61,532 nucleotides of DNA from JBGQBN01 sp041494805 (GTDB lineage: Bacteria > Acidobacteriota > Terriglobia > Terriglobales > Acidobacteriaceae): the NCBI GenBank assembly GCA_041494805.1, contig JBGQBN010000021.1, positions 1-61,532 of the forward strand, in the 5' to 3' direction. The number at the start of each line of letters is the position of its first letter. Within the stretch, counting starts at the first letter, position 1. The notes below the pieces were generated by a model. That model saw only the letters and a program-made list of their open reading frames with translations, was not told the DNA's origin and did not search any database. Made by a program: the position numbers and the translations under genes. Below, piece by piece: positions 52,186 through 60,141 of the stretch.

Positions 52186-52676
52186 TGCTCCGATTCACGA
52201 ATTCCACCCTCAGGCGGGGGCTGCCGTTGGGACTGCTGTGTGTAGCGCTGTTTGCATTCCTCGGTGCAGGTGATGAGCCGGCGCGCTTCACCGAACTCGG
52301 CCACCGGCTGATGTGCGTCTGCGGCTGCAACCAGATCCTGCTGGAGTGTAACCACGTAGGCTGCCAATACTCTGACCGCATGCGTGGCGAACTGATGGCC
52401 GGGGTTGAGCGCGGCGACAGCGATGACCTTACTCTGCAGTCCTTCGTGCAGAAGTACGGCACCACGGTGATGGCCGCTCCTACTACAACCGGGTTCAACC
52501 GCGTCGCCTGGATAATGCCGTACTTGGCGCTGGTTTTGGGCCTGACGACCGTGGTGCTGATTGTGCGGGCCTGGAGAATGCGTCCGCTGGTCCTGCCTGC
52601 CGGTGGAGTTACTCCCGTGAGCGGCGCGGAGCTTGAGCACTTCCGCGAGCAGGCAAGGAAGGACACAGAAGTATGA
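52185..52676 (+). CDS. ccmH: CcmH-like thiol-redox subunit of cytochrome c maturation
   Basis: 163 residues from ATG 52185. A signal/anchor segment (LPLGLLCVALFAFLG) precedes a three-helix domain with RLMCVCGCNQILLECNHVGC. A typical CcmH has LRCxxCQ; here the motif is Cys-Val-Cys-Gly-Cys with additional Cys residues, a variant form. A second membrane helix (WIMPYLALVLGLTTVVLIV) follows, then a short cytoplasmic tail. It would reduce apocytochrome cysteines before heme attachment. Overlaps ccmF by one base and the next gene by four (ATGA). Confidence 0.88.
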   Translation: MLRFTNSTLRRGLPLGLLCVALFAFLGAGDEPARFTELGHRLMCVCGCNQILLECNHVGCQYSDRMRGELMAGVERGDSDDLTLQSFVQKYGTTVMAAPTTTGFNRVAWIMPYLALVLGLTTVVLIVRAWRMRPLVLPAGGVTPVSGAELEHFREQARKDTEV

Positions 52677-52984
52677 CCGTCGCGATCCTCGCCTGCGCAT
52701 TGGTGACGCTGAGCACGCTGTTCTATGTCTTCTATCTTCCCGGCAAACTCTACCTGGGCCCGGAAAAGACCCGGCTTGCCTACCTGCGGGAGCGCAAAGA
52801 AGCAGTGTACGAAAACCTGCGCGACCTCAACTTCGAGTACGAGGCCGGCAAGCTTCCCGACGTTGATTATCAATCTCTGAAGGCGTCCCTCGAAGAGGAA
52901 GCCGCCGCCGTCCTGGCCGAGATGGCGGGCCTCGAACAAACCGCTGCTTCCACACTCCGAATCAAAAAAGGAGCGAGAGTTTGA
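52673..52984 (+). CDS. CcmI-like membrane protein
   Basis: 103 residues. One N-terminal membrane helix (VAILACALVTLSTLFYVFYLPG) precedes a helical region (AYLRERKEAVYENLRDLNFEYEAGKLPDVDYQSL) that resembles the N-terminal segment of CcmI, where it is followed by TPRs. The TPR part is absent. CcmI presents apocytochromes to the CcmF/H heme lyase; a short form could still tether CcmH. It overlaps both neighbours by four bases. Confidence 0.75.
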   Translation: MTVAILACALVTLSTLFYVFYLPGKLYLGPEKTRLAYLRERKEAVYENLRDLNFEYEAGKLPDVDYQSLKASLEEEAAAVLAEMAGLEQTAASTLRIKKGARV

Positions 52985-54261
52985 AGCTCTCCCCAAGAAT
53001 CGTTGCAGTCTTTCTCGTTCTCGTGCTGGGCTCGCTCGCCTCCGCCCAAACTCTCACCGGAACAGTCAAGAACGGCACTACGAACAAGCCCGCCGCCGGA
53101 GATGAAGTGGTACTCATCAAGCTGGCACAGGGCATGGAGGAAGAGGCCCGCACGAAAGCTGACGCCAACGGGAACTTCAGCTTCAAGCTCAGCGATGCGG
53201 GGGACCCGCATCTGATCCGTGCCATTCACCAGGGTGTGACTTACCACCGCATGGCGCCTCCAGGAACGACCTCGGTCGAAGTGGAAGTCAATGACGTGTC
53301 GAAGAAAGTTGAAGCCGTCAGCGTCACCGCCGACGTGATGCGGTTTCAGGCGCAGGGCAACGAATTGCAGGGCATCCGGCTGTTTGCGGTTAACAACAGC
53401 TCCAACCCGCCGCGCACCCAGATGAACGATCAGAACTTTGAGTTTTACTTGCCCGACGGCGCGCAGGTTGACACCGGTTTGGCGAAGACGGCCGGGGGCC
53501 AGCCCATCAACTCCGCCCCGGTACCGCAGAAGGAAAAGAACCGCTACGCCTTCATTTTCCCGCTGCGTCCGGGTGAAACCCAGTTTCAGGCTGTGTTCCA
53601 CATGCCGTACAGCGGTGAGGCCAGCATTGACCCCAAGGCCCTGTACGCAGCCCAGCACTTCGTGGTGATGCTGCCCAAGACCATGCAGTTCACGGCAGCT
53701 CCTGGCAGCGGATTCCAATCCATGCAGGATCCCCGCCAGTCTGATGCGGTGGTGCAAGTCGCATCCAACACCCAGGTCGGCCAACCTCTGGCATTCAAGA
53801 TCTCAGGGACGGGTACGTTGACTGAAGCTGAAGAGGGCGGCGCCCAGGGTGGTGGTCAGGCAAGCGGTGGTGCCACGGTTGGTCGCGATTCACGCCCCGG
53901 GGGAGGATTAGGTCCTCCGATTGACGCTCCTGACCCCCTGGAAAAATATCGCTGGTACATTCTCGGCGGCTTCGCCGTGGTGCTGGCAGCGGGCGCGATC
54001 TACATTGCCCGCCGGCCTGTCACCGCGTCCATTCCTGGTTTCGCCGCTTCCGACATGGAAATCGAGATTCCTGCTCCAGCAAAGCCTGTCCCTACGGCAC
54101 GCCCCGGTATGTTGTTCGAGGCCCTCAAAGAAGAGATGTTTCAGCTCGAAGTGGAACACAAGCAAGGCCAGATCTCGCAGCAGGAGTATGACAAGGCGAA
54201 GGCCGCGCTTGACCAGACGCTGGAACGGGCCATCAAGCGTGGAGCCGCAAGAACCACCTAG
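52981..54261 (+). CDS. Membrane-anchored protein with regulatory-like domain, ccm operon
   Basis: 426 residues from TTG 52981, which overlaps the previous stop and has AAGGAG upstream. A signal peptide (VAVFLVLVLGSLASAQ) precedes a carboxypeptidase-regulatory-like domain at about 20-110 (TLTGTVKNGTTNKPAAGDEV), then a beta-rich region. A membrane helix lies at about 325-345 (YILGGFAVVLAAGAIYIA). The C-terminal cytoplasmic segment (LFEALKEEMFQLEVEHKQGQISQQEYDKAKAALDQ) resembles the helical tail of the CcmI-like neighbour. It is the fourth coupled gene of the ccm operon and may belong to the maturation complex; no catalytic motif is seen. Confidence 0.75.
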   Translation: MKLSPRIVAVFLVLVLGSLASAQTLTGTVKNGTTNKPAAGDEVVLIKLAQGMEEEARTKADANGNFSFKLSDAGDPHLIRAIHQGVTYHRMAPPGTTSVEVEVNDVSKKVEAVSVTADVMRFQAQGNELQGIRLFAVNNSSNPPRTQMNDQNFEFYLPDGAQVDTGLAKTAGGQPINSAPVPQKEKNRYAFIFPLRPGETQFQAVFHMPYSGEASIDPKALYAAQHFVVMLPKTMQFTAAPGSGFQSMQDPRQSDAVVQVASNTQVGQPLAFKISGTGTLTEAEEGGAQGGGQASGGATVGRDSRPGGGLGPPIDAPDPLEKYRWYILGGFAVVLAAGAIYIARRPVTASIPGFAASDMEIEIPAPAKPVPTARPGMLFEALKEEMFQLEVEHKQGQISQQEYDKAKAALDQTLERAIKRGAARTT

Positions 54262-54365
54262 GCGCCGGCGTGCGCCACGAATCCTGGAATCACTCTCAGC
54301 CAGCCGTCGTATTGCTGCTTGAATCCAGCAGCTTGGCGTACCATCTAAATGTATTGGTAACGATT

Positions 54366-55205
54366 ATGGGAAATACCTTTAAAACCGCGTTTCTGCTTAC
54401 CGCTCTAACTCTGCTGCTCATGGCTATTGGCCGTGCCTTTGGGGGTCAGAACGGCATGTTGCTGGCTTTAGCCTTTGCAGCCGTGACCAACTTCATCGCT
54501 TATTTCTTCTCTGACAAGATCGCGCTGGCGACCTATCGCGCTCAAGCCGTGACCAGGGAACAGCTTCCGCGGGTTTACGACGTGGTTGAAAGAATGACCC
54601 AAAAGATCGGCCTGCCCATGCCGAAGATCTACGTGATTCCCACTGACTCACCCAACGCATTTGCCACTGGGCGGAATCCCAAGCACGCATCCGTGGCCGT
54701 AACCGAAGGCATCCTCAATCTGCTGAATGACGAGGAACTGGAAGGCGTGCTGGCGCACGAACTGGGGCACGTCAATAATCGCGACATTCTGATCAGCTCG
54801 ATCGCCGCCACCATTGCCGGGGCCATCACGTTCGTCGCACGTTTTGGCTTCTTTTTCGGCGGAATGGGCGACCGGAACGAGCGCCGTGGTGGAGGGCTGC
54901 TTATGCTGATCGTGGCGCCGATTGCCGCCATGCTGATCCAGCTTGCCGTTTCGCGCTCACGCGAGTACCAGGCGGATGCCACCGGCGCGCACTTTACCGG
55001 CAATCCGTACGCGCTGGCCAGCGCCCTAGCAAAGTTGGATGCCTACTCAAGGCGGGTCCCCATGTTCGCTACGCCGTCGACCGCACATCTGTTCATCATT
55101 CAACCGCTGCTGGGGATGAATTTTGGCAGCCTGTTCTCTACACACCCGCCGATCGCGAAACGCATCGAGCGCCTGACCGGGAGGCCAGCGGAGTTCATGC
55201 AGTAA
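54366..55205 (+). CDS. htpX: HtpX-type M48 zinc metalloprotease
   Basis: 279 residues from ATG 54366. Two N-terminal helices and two later ones (AATIAGAITFVARFGFFFGG; LLMLIVAPIAAMLIQLAV) place it in the inner membrane. The zinc site is His131-Glu132-Leu-Gly-His135 (VLAHELGHVNNRD) with the third ligand Glu in SRSREYQADATG. HtpX degrades misfolded membrane proteins, partly overlapping FtsH. The open frame back to 54270 is not used since ATG 54366 matches the family start. Followed by family A repeats and then the MoxR gene. Confidence 0.95.
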   Translation: MGNTFKTAFLLTALTLLLMAIGRAFGGQNGMLLALAFAAVTNFIAYFFSDKIALATYRAQAVTREQLPRVYDVVERMTQKIGLPMPKIYVIPTDSPNAFATGRNPKHASVAVTEGILNLLNDEELEGVLAHELGHVNNRDILISSIAATIAGAITFVARFGFFFGGMGDRNERRGGGLLMLIVAPIAAMLIQLAVSRSREYQADATGAHFTGNPYALASALAKLDAYSRRVPMFATPSTAHLFIIQPLLGMNFGSLFSTHPPIAKRIERLTGRPAEFMQ

Positions 55206-55207
55206 GC

Positions 55208-55300
55208 ATTATCAGCTATCAGCTTTCAGCAGAATTCATCGCAAGTCCATCCCTGGGTGCACGTTCTAACTGATAGCTGGCGGGTGAGAACTGATAGTTC
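55208..55300. repeat. Family A repeat strings after htpX
   Basis: ATCAGCTATCAGCTTTCAGC lies just after the htpX stop, and CTGATAGCT (55270-55278) is the inverse of AGCTATCAG (55214-55222). The same strings make up the 46-bp arms in imuA-imuB. This intergenic copy shows that the family normally occupies spacer DNA. Confidence 0.7.
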
Positions 55301-55357
55301 ACTATGACTTTCGTACCCGCCCGCCACCTATCACCGCATAGTAAAATCAGGATTCTC

Positions 55358-56317
55358 ATGTCTCCCGAAGCCGCCACCGCCGCGTCCCGTCGCGCGGCGC
55401 AACTGGAATCCACTCTCCGCAAGGTCATCCGCGGCAAGGACGACATTATCCGCCTTGCGCTGGTATCGATGATGGCCCGTGGGCACCTGCTGATCGAAGG
55501 CGTCCCTGGAGTAGGGAAAACCACGCTGGGCCAGGCGCTGGCCCGAGCCCTGGACTGCAGCTTCCAGCGAGTGCAGTTCACCAGCGATATGCTGCCCTCG
55601 GACGTTTTGGGCATCTCAATCTACTCCGCTCTGGAACAGCAATTTGAGTTCAAGCGTGGTCCGATCTTCACCAACATTCTGTTGGCGGACGAAATCAACC
55701 GCACCACGCCCAAGACGCAGTCCGCCCTGCTGGAAGCCATGAATGAAGGACAGGTCACGGTGGACGCTCATTCGTATCAGTTGCCCCAGCCGTTTCTGGT
55801 CATCGCGACGCAGAATCCAGTCGAGCACCATGGCACCTATCCCCTGCCCGAGTCACAGCTCGATCGATTCCTGATGCGGCTGCGGATGGGATATCCCGAT
55901 GGCAACGCCGAGCGCGAAATTCTACGTTCAGAGGCCGGCGCCGCGCAGCTGGACAACTTGCAGCCCGTGCTCACCGGCACCGATGTGCTGGAAATGCAGC
56001 AAGCTGTCACCGAGGTACGAGTAGACGATTCGTTGGTCAGCTACACCCTCGCCATCGTCCGCAAGACGCGTGAGTCGGAACATTTTTCGCTAGGCGTCTC
56101 ACCCCGAGGTTCGCAGATGCTCTACCGCGCCGCCCAGGCCATGGCCTTCCTCGACGGCCGCGATTTCTGCACCCCCGAAGACTTCAAGCCGTTGGTGGTC
56201 TCAGTGTTTGCCCACCGCGTGGTGGTTAACGGCCGCTACTCTTCCACGCTAAAGAAGTCGGAACAAGCGGAGCAAGTCATCCAGGAAATTGTAGAGAGCG
56301 TGTCGGTGCCGGTGTAG
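55358..56317 (+). CDS. MoxR-family AAA+ ATPase
   Basis: 319 residues. Walker A is GVPGVGKTT (Lys54), Walker B LLADEINR, and the sensor region ATQNPVEHHGTYPLPESQLDRF; a C-terminal lid follows. MoxR ATPases are chaperones, often for metal-cofactor insertion or stress responses, and usually sit with DUF58 and VWA genes, which are not adjacent here. ATG 55358 is taken because residues before it are not conserved. A membrane protein and YchF follow. Confidence 0.93.
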   Translation: MSPEAATAASRRAAQLESTLRKVIRGKDDIIRLALVSMMARGHLLIEGVPGVGKTTLGQALARALDCSFQRVQFTSDMLPSDVLGISIYSALEQQFEFKRGPIFTNILLADEINRTTPKTQSALLEAMNEGQVTVDAHSYQLPQPFLVIATQNPVEHHGTYPLPESQLDRFLMRLRMGYPDGNAEREILRSEAGAAQLDNLQPVLTGTDVLEMQQAVTEVRVDDSLVSYTLAIVRKTRESEHFSLGVSPRGSQMLYRAAQAMAFLDGRDFCTPEDFKPLVVSVFAHRVVVNGRYSSTLKKSEQAEQVIQEIVESVSVPV

Positions 56318-56395
56318 GAGCAGTTCAGTTGCCCTCATATTCACAGTAGCGTCCTGAGTGACATTTGATCCTCCCGACCGGCATAATGTCTCGCC

Positions 56396-56869
56396 ATGTC
56401 TTTTCTACGCTTCCTCATGCTGCTTTCCCTGATCGTCTGGCTCGGCGGGCTCATATTTTTCCCGGTGGTCGCACAAACAGCTTTTTCCGTGTTGCCCACG
56501 CGTCACCTGGCAGGCTCGGTCGTGGGCCGGTCACTGGGCATACTGCACTGGATGGGAATTGTTTCAGCTTTCGTGTTTCTGGCCAGCTCGCTTCTCTATA
56601 ACCGTCTGAGCAACGGCACGGCGCACGTATTCTCCGCAAGTCACGTACTCGTCTGTGTGATGCTCGGGCTCACACTGATTTCACAGTTCAGCATCATTCC
56701 GCGCATGGACACGCTGCGGGCATCCATCGGCGAGATTGACTCGGTGTCTGCTGATAACCCCGCGCGTATGCAGTTCGATGCCTTGCACGTCTGGTCGACC
56801 CGACTTGAAGGCGGAGTGCTTCTGTTGGGGCTTGTCGTGGTGTATCTGACCGCACGACGCCTTCCCTGA
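56396..56869 (+). CDS. DUF4149 membrane protein
   Basis: 157 residues. Four hydrophobic helices (FLMLLSLIVWLGGLIFFPVVA, WMGIVSAFVFLASSLLYN, VLVCVMLGLTLISQFSIIP, GGVLLLGLVVVYLTA) with the DUF4149 pattern, including LGGLIFFPVVAQ and the conserved RLEG near the last helix. The role is unknown. A plus-strand frame at 56365 in another phase is not real. It lies just upstream of ychF, on the same strand. Confidence 0.8.
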   Translation: MSFLRFLMLLSLIVWLGGLIFFPVVAQTAFSVLPTRHLAGSVVGRSLGILHWMGIVSAFVFLASSLLYNRLSNGTAHVFSASHVLVCVMLGLTLISQFSIIPRMDTLRASIGEIDSVSADNPARMQFDALHVWSTRLEGGVLLLGLVVVYLTARRLP

Positions 56870-56897
56870 TCCGCCTGCTATCATCTTCTTGCCTCTT

Positions 56898-57983
56898 ATG
56901 AAAACTGGCATCATTGGCCTTCCCCAAGTAGGCAAGACATCTCTGTTCCGTATTCTGACCAAGGCACATCTTTCCGAGCATGCCTTGGCGAATCCCCGTG
57001 AGGCCCATGTGGGCGTGGCCAAGGTGCCTGACGATCGCCTCGACCGTCTGGCAGCGGTCTACAACCCGAAGAAGCTGACCCACGCTTCGGTGGAATACGT
57101 GGACGTCGGCGCCATCGGGCAGGAAGCGCTCAAAGAGAGCAGCTACATGGCCCACCTGCGCAACGTGGACGCTCTGGCTCACGTGGTTCGGGCTTTCGAG
57201 GATCCTTCCATCCCGCACGTCGGACCCATTGATCCTTTGCGTGACATCAAGAATGTCGAGTTCGACCTCATGGTCAGCGATCTCGGCCAGATTGAAAAGC
57301 GGCAGGAGCGCGTGGAAAAGGACTTGAAGAAAATGCGTTCCCCCGACCTAGAGAAAGAATTCGATCTGCTGAAGCGGGCCCGGGCCCATCTGGAATCGGA
57401 GCACCCCTTGCGTGAGATGGAGATGACGCCCGAGGACAAGAAGCGCCTCCGCGGATTCATGTTCCTGAGCGAAAAGCCCATTTTCTACGCGCTGAACGTG
57501 AGTGAGAGTACAGAGTTGGGGGAAGAACTAGAAAATGCGGTCGGCAAGTACAAGCTGACGGAAGTTGCTTCGCGTCCCAATGCGGGCGCCACCGCCATCT
57601 GCGGAAAGGTGGAAGCAGAGCTCGCGGAGATGAGTGACGCCGACGCCGCGGAGTTCCTCTCCAGCTATAGCCTCACCGAAAGCGGGCTGGTCCGCCTCAT
57701 CCGGACGACCTATGCCCTGCTAGGCCTGATTTCCTTCTTCACCATCGGCGAGGATGAATGCCGCGCCTGGACAATCCCCGTCCGAACCCGCGCAGTGGAG
57801 GCCGCCGGCGCCATCCATTCCGATCTGGAGAAACATTTTATCCGCGCCGAGACCATCCGCTGGGATCAACTGCTTGAAGCCGGCTCCGAAGCCAACGCCC
57901 GCGCTCGCGGCACCCTGCGCCTTGAAGGTAAGGACTACATCGTGCAGGATGGGGACGTGATGCACATCCGGCATTCGGGGTAA
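56898..57983 (+). CDS. ychF: Ribosome-associated ATPase YchF
   Basis: 361 residues from ATG 56898. The Obg-family P-loop is GLPQVGKTS (Gln replaces the more usual Asn). The switch and G3-like region is VEYVDVGAIG, the nucleotide-specificity motif NVSES (NxxE, preferring ATP), and a coiled coil spans about 125-190. The C-terminal TGS/DUF933 domain is GLISFFTIGEDECRAW. In the usual family the G3 reads DxPG; here it is DVGAIG, which is unusual. YchF associates with ribosomes and affects translation-start fidelity and oxidative stress. Confidence 0.95.
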   Translation: MKTGIIGLPQVGKTSLFRILTKAHLSEHALANPREAHVGVAKVPDDRLDRLAAVYNPKKLTHASVEYVDVGAIGQEALKESSYMAHLRNVDALAHVVRAFEDPSIPHVGPIDPLRDIKNVEFDLMVSDLGQIEKRQERVEKDLKKMRSPDLEKEFDLLKRARAHLESEHPLREMEMTPEDKKRLRGFMFLSEKPIFYALNVSESTELGEELENAVGKYKLTEVASRPNAGATAICGKVEAELAEMSDADAAEFLSSYSLTESGLVRLIRTTYALLGLISFFTIGEDECRAWTIPVRTRAVEAAGAIHSDLEKHFIRAETIRWDQLLEAGSEANARARGTLRLEGKDYIVQDGDVMHIRHSG

Positions 57984-58010
57984 CCGGGAACTGGTATCAT
58001 CCTCGGACAG

Positions 58011-58742
58011 ATGCATCCCATCCTCCTTAGCCTTCTGCTGGGCTTGACCGCAGCTGCCGCAAACGTATTCGGCGGCGCCATCATTGTCCACAGGCACTGG
58101 GAACGTTCTTACCTCAAATACTTCGTGGCTTTGGGTGCGGGATTCATGCTGGCTACGGCGATTGTGGAGATTTTTCCCGCCAGCCTGGAGCTGAGCGGCA
58201 AGAACGCGCCTTTTCTCGTCCTGGTGGGATATCTGATCGTTCACTTCTTCGAACACACCGTAACCCCGCACTTCCACTTCGGCGAGGAAACTCACGAAGA
58301 CGAATTCGTTCACGGGCACAAGGGGTATTCGGTTCTGATCGGGCTGATCATCCACACATTCTTCGACGGCATCGCCATCGCCTCGGGCTTCATCGTTTCC
58401 AACTGGCTGGGATGGGTGATCTTTCTCGCGGTCTTCCTGCACAAGATTCCTGAAGGCTTCACCGTGGCCTCGGTCATGCTCGCCAGCGGCCAGAGCCGGA
58501 GGATCGCGTGGGGCGCGTCCATGCTGCTGGGCGCCGCTACTTTTGCAGGCGTACTGACCATGGCCCTGTTCCGGCGCGAGGTGAGCTTTGGGTTGCCATT
58601 GTCGGCGGGAGTGACGATTTATGTCGCGGCCTCAGACCTCATGCCCGAAGTAAACCGCGAGCCCGGCGCACGAATGGCGCTAGTGGTATTTCTGGGAGTG
58701 GGATTGCTGTTTCTGCTCGATCGCTTCGCGCACGTGCACTGA
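58011..58742 (+). CDS. ZIP-family metal transporter
   Basis: 243 residues, eight hydrophobic segments. A His-rich loop (EETHEDEFVHGHKGYS) lies before the fourth helix. The metal-binding helix pair is LIGLIIHTFFDGIAIASGF and FLHKIPEGFTVASVML, with HxxxD and HKxPEG motifs that form the transport site for zinc, iron or manganese. ZIP proteins import metals into the cytoplasm. Downstream of ychF by 27 bases and convergent with the VWFA-related gene. Confidence 0.92.
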   Translation: MHPILLSLLLGLTAAAANVFGGAIIVHRHWERSYLKYFVALGAGFMLATAIVEIFPASLELSGKNAPFLVLVGYLIVHFFEHTVTPHFHFGEETHEDEFVHGHKGYSVLIGLIIHTFFDGIAIASGFIVSNWLGWVIFLAVFLHKIPEGFTVASVMLASGQSRRIAWGASMLLGAATFAGVLTMALFRREVSFGLPLSAGVTIYVAASDLMPEVNREPGARMALVVFLGVGLLFLLDRFAHVH

Positions 58743-58766
58743 ACTAGCACACCTACTACCCAAGAG

Positions 58767-59987
58767 TTATTCCACGGTGTGTTTCGCGGTGTAGCCTTCC
58801 CGCGCGACGATCTGGATCTTCAGGTCTTTGCCCTTCTGATCGCGGACTTTAAGTGGACCTCCGTCCGGGGCGACCACTTCGACTTTCAGCTTGCGGTAGG
58901 TGCCATCGAGTTTGGGGTTGGTGGGACGGTAGGCGAGATTGTATTGGTTGCGAATGTCGCCGGCGATGTCGTGGAAGATCCCGGGAAGTTCGGCCTCGAA
59001 GCGCGGAAAGAAAGCGCGTCCGCCGGTCAGGTTGGCAAACGTCCTCATTTCGTTGTCGGCTTGCAGGTAGGTCATATTGTCCACCGGAATGCCGAAGCCA
59101 TGCGGCGCCGCTCCACCGCGCGCGTCGTAGTATTCCCGCAAGGCAAACCCGACGCTGACGGGAAAAATGGTCACATCCTTGGTGCTCTTGATCTTCTTAA
59201 GTATCTGGTCCAGGTTAAGCTTGCTGAAGGTGTCCACACCAGTCGTGATTAGGATGATGTACTTGCGCCCCTCGATCTGGTCAAGCCGGTCGAGAGTGTC
59301 GTAGAGGGCATCGAACAGGTTGGTTTCGGCAAAGCCCGGCATGCGTAACTCGCCCAGCGCACCGTAGACTGCCCGCTTGTCCTGGGTAAAGTCCGCCAGG
59401 ATGTGCGGCTTCATGTCGTAAGACACTACCGCGATCCAGTCATCTTTTTTCAGCGTACCTGCAAATGTGTACGCAGCATTCAGGGCATCCACCATGAAGT
59501 AGTAATTCGTGGAAGCGAACTCGACCAGCAACACGGCGGTAATCGGCGCTTCGGACACGCTGAAGTTGCTGATGGTTTGTGGCACGCCATCTTCTACCAC
59601 GCGGAAGTTTTCTTTCTTCAGGCCGGGAATGAACTGCCCGTCTTTGGTCGTGACCAGAGCATCCACGTTCACCAGGGGCACATCCACCCGGATGGAGTAA
59701 TCCGGCATGCCCTCGATCTTCTTGGGCCTCTCCGGGCGAGGGGCAGGCGGCTCTTCTTTCTTTTTCGGAATGGCGTAGGGCCCGACGTCGGTCTGTGGAC
59801 CACCCGCGGCCGGGGGCGTCTCTTGCTTCTGCGGACTAGCGGAAGCCGGTGCTGGTGATGACTGATCCTGCGCGGCGGATGGAAGCGCCACGCCCATGGG
59901 GACCCCCAAAGCGAAAGCCAGCAATGGGATAGAGACAAAGCACTTGCGAAGTAGTGCGCCAGACCGCATAAAACGAGTGGAAAACAT
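58767..59987 (-). CDS. VWFA-related domain protein
   Basis: 406 residues from ATG 59987, which has AAGGGGA upstream; an earlier in-frame start at 60203 would run into the divergent promoter region. A signal peptide (SIPLLAFALGVPMGVALP) precedes a Pro-rich linker (about 45-95), then the acidobacterial VWFA-related module: YSIRVDVPLVNVDALVTTKDG, FRVVEDGVPQTISNF, LVEFASTNYYF and ILITTGVDTFSKL. The canonical MIDAS DxSxS is replaced by EFAST, so metal binding is doubtful. The C-terminus (QYNLAYRPTNPKLDGTYRKLKV) is typical. Function unknown. Confidence 0.85.
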   Translation of the reverse strand: MFSTRFMRSGALLRKCFVSIPLLAFALGVPMGVALPSAAQDQSSPAPASASPQKQETPPAAGGPQTDVGPYAIPKKKEEPPAPRPERPKKIEGMPDYSIRVDVPLVNVDALVTTKDGQFIPGLKKENFRVVEDGVPQTISNFSVSEAPITAVLLVEFASTNYYFMVDALNAAYTFAGTLKKDDWIAVVSYDMKPHILADFTQDKRAVYGALGELRMPGFAETNLFDALYDTLDRLDQIEGRKYIILITTGVDTFSKLNLDQILKKIKSTKDVTIFPVSVGFALREYYDARGGAAPHGFGIPVDNMTYLQADNEMRTFANLTGGRAFFPRFEAELPGIFHDIAGDIRNQYNLAYRPTNPKLDGTYRKLKVEVVAPDGGPLKVRDQKGKDLKIQIVAREGYTAKHTVE

Positions 59988-60141
59988 GAATCCCCTTAGG
60001 AAAAACCCTGTGCTAGTATAGACGCAGAGCTTCGCGATTTGGATGTTTTGCTTGGCCTTCGGCCTCCCTCCCAGGCTAAACCGGATACAAAACGCGAGTT
60101 CCAGTTGGGAGGGCCGGTTGGCGGTTCTCCGGGGCAAATTC

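Noticed and set aside
54270..54365. Upstream-extended start of htpX
   Set aside because: The extra 32 residues are not membrane- or signal-like and precede the conserved family start.
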